Positions 62,525 to 64,000 of a stretch of 64,000 bases of DNA are shown one piece after another. Where the stretch lies: the NCBI RefSeq assembly GCF_043951865.1, contig NZ_JBINJF010000017.1:39388-103387 (forward strand), given 5' to 3'. The stretch is from JAMQKA01 sp043951865 (GTDB lineage: Bacteria; Bacteroidota; Rhodothermia; Balneolales; Balneolaceae). Numbering within the stretch: the stretch's first letter is position 1; each line of letters opens with the position of its first letter. The position numbers and the translations under genes are program-made. Under the pieces are notes generated by a model that saw nothing but the letters and a program-made list of their open reading frames with translations, was not told where the DNA came from and ran no database searches.

Positions 62525-63362
62525 CTATATAGTCAGCTCTTTAAACGTTCGTGCCTGCTTTTCTATCGCCGGTTCCGTCGCCAGTCGCTCAATACTTGAC
62601 GCACCAAAAAAACCGGCGACGCCCTCGGTATGATTAAAGATATACTGGGCATCCTCCGGCTCGGCAATGGGCCCGCCATGACAAAGGACAATCACATCGT
62701 CCCTGACTTCCACGGCAGCATCATGAATTTTTTGTACCCGATCAGCGGCGTCTTCCAATGACAACGCCAGTTCTGAACTTACTCCTATCGAACCTTTGAC
62801 CGTTGTATTCATATGAGCAACAATGACGTCTGCACCCGCTTCAGTCATTATAACAGATTGCTCCTCGTCAAATACATAGGGACATGTCAGCATATCCATC
62901 TGGTGAGCGAGCCGCACCATCTCAACTTCCTTTTCAAAACCCATACCCGTTTCTTCAAGGGCCTGCCTGAAGTTTCCATCAATAACCCCGACCGTGGGAA
63001 AATTTTGAATGCCATCAAAGCCCATTTCCTTTAATCTTTTCAAGAACGCCGGCATTAGTCGAAATGGATCCGTACCACAAACACCGGCCAGCACCGGTGT
63101 ATCTTCTACCACCGGCAACACTTCTCCGGCCATATCCACCACAATTTCGTTGGCATCACCATAGGGCATTAATCCTGCCAGGCTTCCACGGCCCGCCATC
63201 CGATAACGCCCGGAATTATAAATAATAATGATATCCACACCGCCCCGTTCGGCAAATTTAGCTGAAATACCGGTACCCGCCCCGGCACCAATAATAGGTT
63301 TCTCCTCTTTTTATTTGAGCATGCATACGATTTATGCAGTTTTCATATGGAATAAAAGGCAT
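62525..63362 (-). pseudogene. Phosphoenolpyruvate hydrolase-family gene with N-terminal frameshift
   Basis: The minus strand encodes a TIM-barrel PEP-hydrolase/mutase-like protein: IIGAGAGTGISAKFAERGG, YNSGRYRMAGRGSLAGLMPY, LAGVCGTDPFRL, IQNFPTVGVIDG, GADVIVAHMNTTVKGS and VLCHGGPIAEPEDAQYIFNH. The body is intact from about 63303 to 62525. The natural N-terminus lies in another frame (ATG 63362; MPFIPYENCINRMHAQIKRG) and the frames meet near 63300, in GAGAAACC. In the main frame there is a TAA just upstream and no good start before the GTG at 63238. Recent mutation, sequence error or recoding are possible. Confidence 0.8.
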
Positions 63363-63664
63363 CGTGTGTAATTCCTAATTTCAATATTCGTTTTTCATTT
63401 AATTCAGGCAACCTTAATCCTGATTATTCACCAGGAAATTTTGGTGGTGAGCAAGGCGAAGCAGTAGTAAGTATTATTGGTGGGTCAAGCAGACCACGAT
63501 CAAATTTTCAGCTTTCATTACCAAAATTGAGCTTACAGATAAACAAATCGAGCTGTACTATTAGCTAATTGCTTAACCAATTATTTCACATATATTCGTG
63601 AATAATCCGGGTTAGCAACACCCTTTCTAACGATTAAAAAAATCGAAAAACCAATCCCAAAAAG
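63363..63664. other. Intergenic region
   Basis: About 300 A+T-rich bp upstream of the PEP-hydrolase-like gene. It has no protein-like frame. I see no copy of the 120- or 141-bp repeats here. Confidence 0.4.
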
Positions 63665-63696
63665 AGCCGTTAAGCCATTTCAATGGCTTAACGGCT
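63665..63696 (-). terminator. Intrinsic terminator of the oxidoreductase gene
   Basis: AGCCGTTAAGCCAT and ATGGCTTAACGGCT form a perfect 14-bp stem with a 4-base loop. On the minus strand it is followed by CTTTTTGGG, so it ends transcripts coming from the Gfo/Idh/MocA gene. Confidence 0.85.
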
Positions 63697-63742
63697 GGGC
63701 TGCTTAGGGAAATATAACTCATTCAGTCTATTACATTTGTAA

Positions 63743-64000
63743 TCATGCCCGTCTACTTGACAGCGTAAACTCTGGGAGTTTTTTGATCTCTCCGCCAGCC
63801 ATCGCCGACTCGTGGGCCAGCAGGCCCACGCAGGTCCAGTTGGCCGACTGCCGCGCGTTCGGGTAGGGCTCGCGGTCGTTGGCAATCGAGTCCACAAACT
63901 CGTGGGCCAGGTGCGGGTGGGATCCGCCGTGGCCCCCGCCCTGGATAAACGACAGGTGCGCGTGCTCGTCGGCGTCATAGACCCCCTCCTGGGTGAACTC
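63743..64000 (-). CDS. Gfo/Idh/MocA-family oxidoreductase, C-terminal part
   Basis: The gene enters from the right edge; 85 C-terminal residues plus TGA are visible. The frame gives LSFIQGGGHGGSHPHLAHEF, then NDREPYPNARQSANWT and GLLAHESAMAGGEIKKLPEF. This is the usual C-terminus of Gfo/Idh/MocA NAD(P)-dependent sugar oxidoreductases, in particular those with a GGHGGSHPHL segment. The base composition is clearly richer in G+C than neighbouring genes, which may indicate acquisition. No start codon is inside the window. Confidence 0.85.
   Translation of the reverse strand, partial: EFTQEGVYDADEHAHLSFIQGGGHGGSHPHLAHEFVDSIANDREPYPNARQSANWTCVGLLAHESAMAGGEIKKLPEFTLSSRRA

Noticed and set aside
63688..63978. 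96-codon minus-strand frame rich in Thr/Arg/Pro
   Set aside because: Another frame of the same strand gives a clear Gfo/Idh/MocA C-terminus; this one is a shadow.
1..64000. tRNA, rRNA, CRISPR array, riboswitch or complete insertion sequence
   Set aside because: Looked for in gaps on both strands; no cloverleaf, repeat-spacer pattern, transposase frame or known aptamer was recognised by eye.

Overview
The window is chromosomal, gene-dense and roughly half G+C. It looks like a member of the Bacteroidota/Balneolota group, most likely a Balneolota-type marine or halophilic rod, although no rRNA is present to prove it. The signs are a 30-codon AURKAIP1/COX24-type ribosomal miniprotein, a DUF5103 (type IX secretion plug) protein, LptC/OstA proteins of the Bacteroidota style, few clear Shine-Dalgarno sites, TTG starts, and a glucosylglycerate osmolyte pathway. 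I see no tRNA, rRNA, CRISPR array, prophage or complete insertion sequence.

Layout. 1-3.4 kb: the end of pyrE, miaB, and a DUF4382 lipoprotein. 3.4-6.8 kb (minus strand): a four-gene operon of ECF sigma factor, membrane anti-sigma-like protein, beta-barrel-like protein and secreted helical protein. The second and third each end in a glycogen-binding-like E-set domain. 7.3-13.9 kb: an M20-like protein, glucosyl-3-phosphoglycerate synthase, a HAD phosphatase, a decayed VapC toxin, and a GH13_18 phosphorylase likely to act on glucosylglycerate. 14-26.9 kb: mostly housekeeping genes (a sigma-54 activator, LptE, MBL hydrolase, L31, FolD, an NtrC-type regulator, PBP4, PtsN, CcmB, HolB, DapF, DUF5103 protein). 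27-33.8 kb: a sulfur/persulfide cluster (rhodanese, SulP, MBL-rhodanese fusion, two YeeE/YedE channels) divergent from a HutC-type GntR regulator, with two near-identical palindromes between them. 34-48.7 kb (minus): DUF4256, a giant gluzincin/propeller/barrel protein, RNase R, TamB, AroB, AroK, RqcH. 48.7-64 kb: HU, an AGCS symporter, Upp, LptC, OstA, an EF-G-like GTPase, an exonuclease, SucD, a phosphotriesterase-family protein, a frameshifted PEP-hydrolase-family gene and the end of a Gfo/Idh/MocA oxidoreductase.

Interspersed repeats are the most distinctive structural feature. Five copies of a ~120-bp element and two complete copies of a 141-bp element lie between genes. Both families have ends resembling AGAGGNCTTTGCAAAACC, and the 141-bp copies carry inverted termini and exact 3-bp target duplications. 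They look like miniature elements mobilised by one transposase that is not encoded here.

Working together: LptE, LptC, OstA, TamB and the barrel proteins serve envelope construction. GpgS, the HAD protein and the phosphorylase could make and recycle glucosylglycerate. The sulfur cluster could import thiosulfate/sulfane sulfur and oxidise persulfide. The sigma/anti-sigma operon is the best candidate for an undescribed envelope-sensing system.
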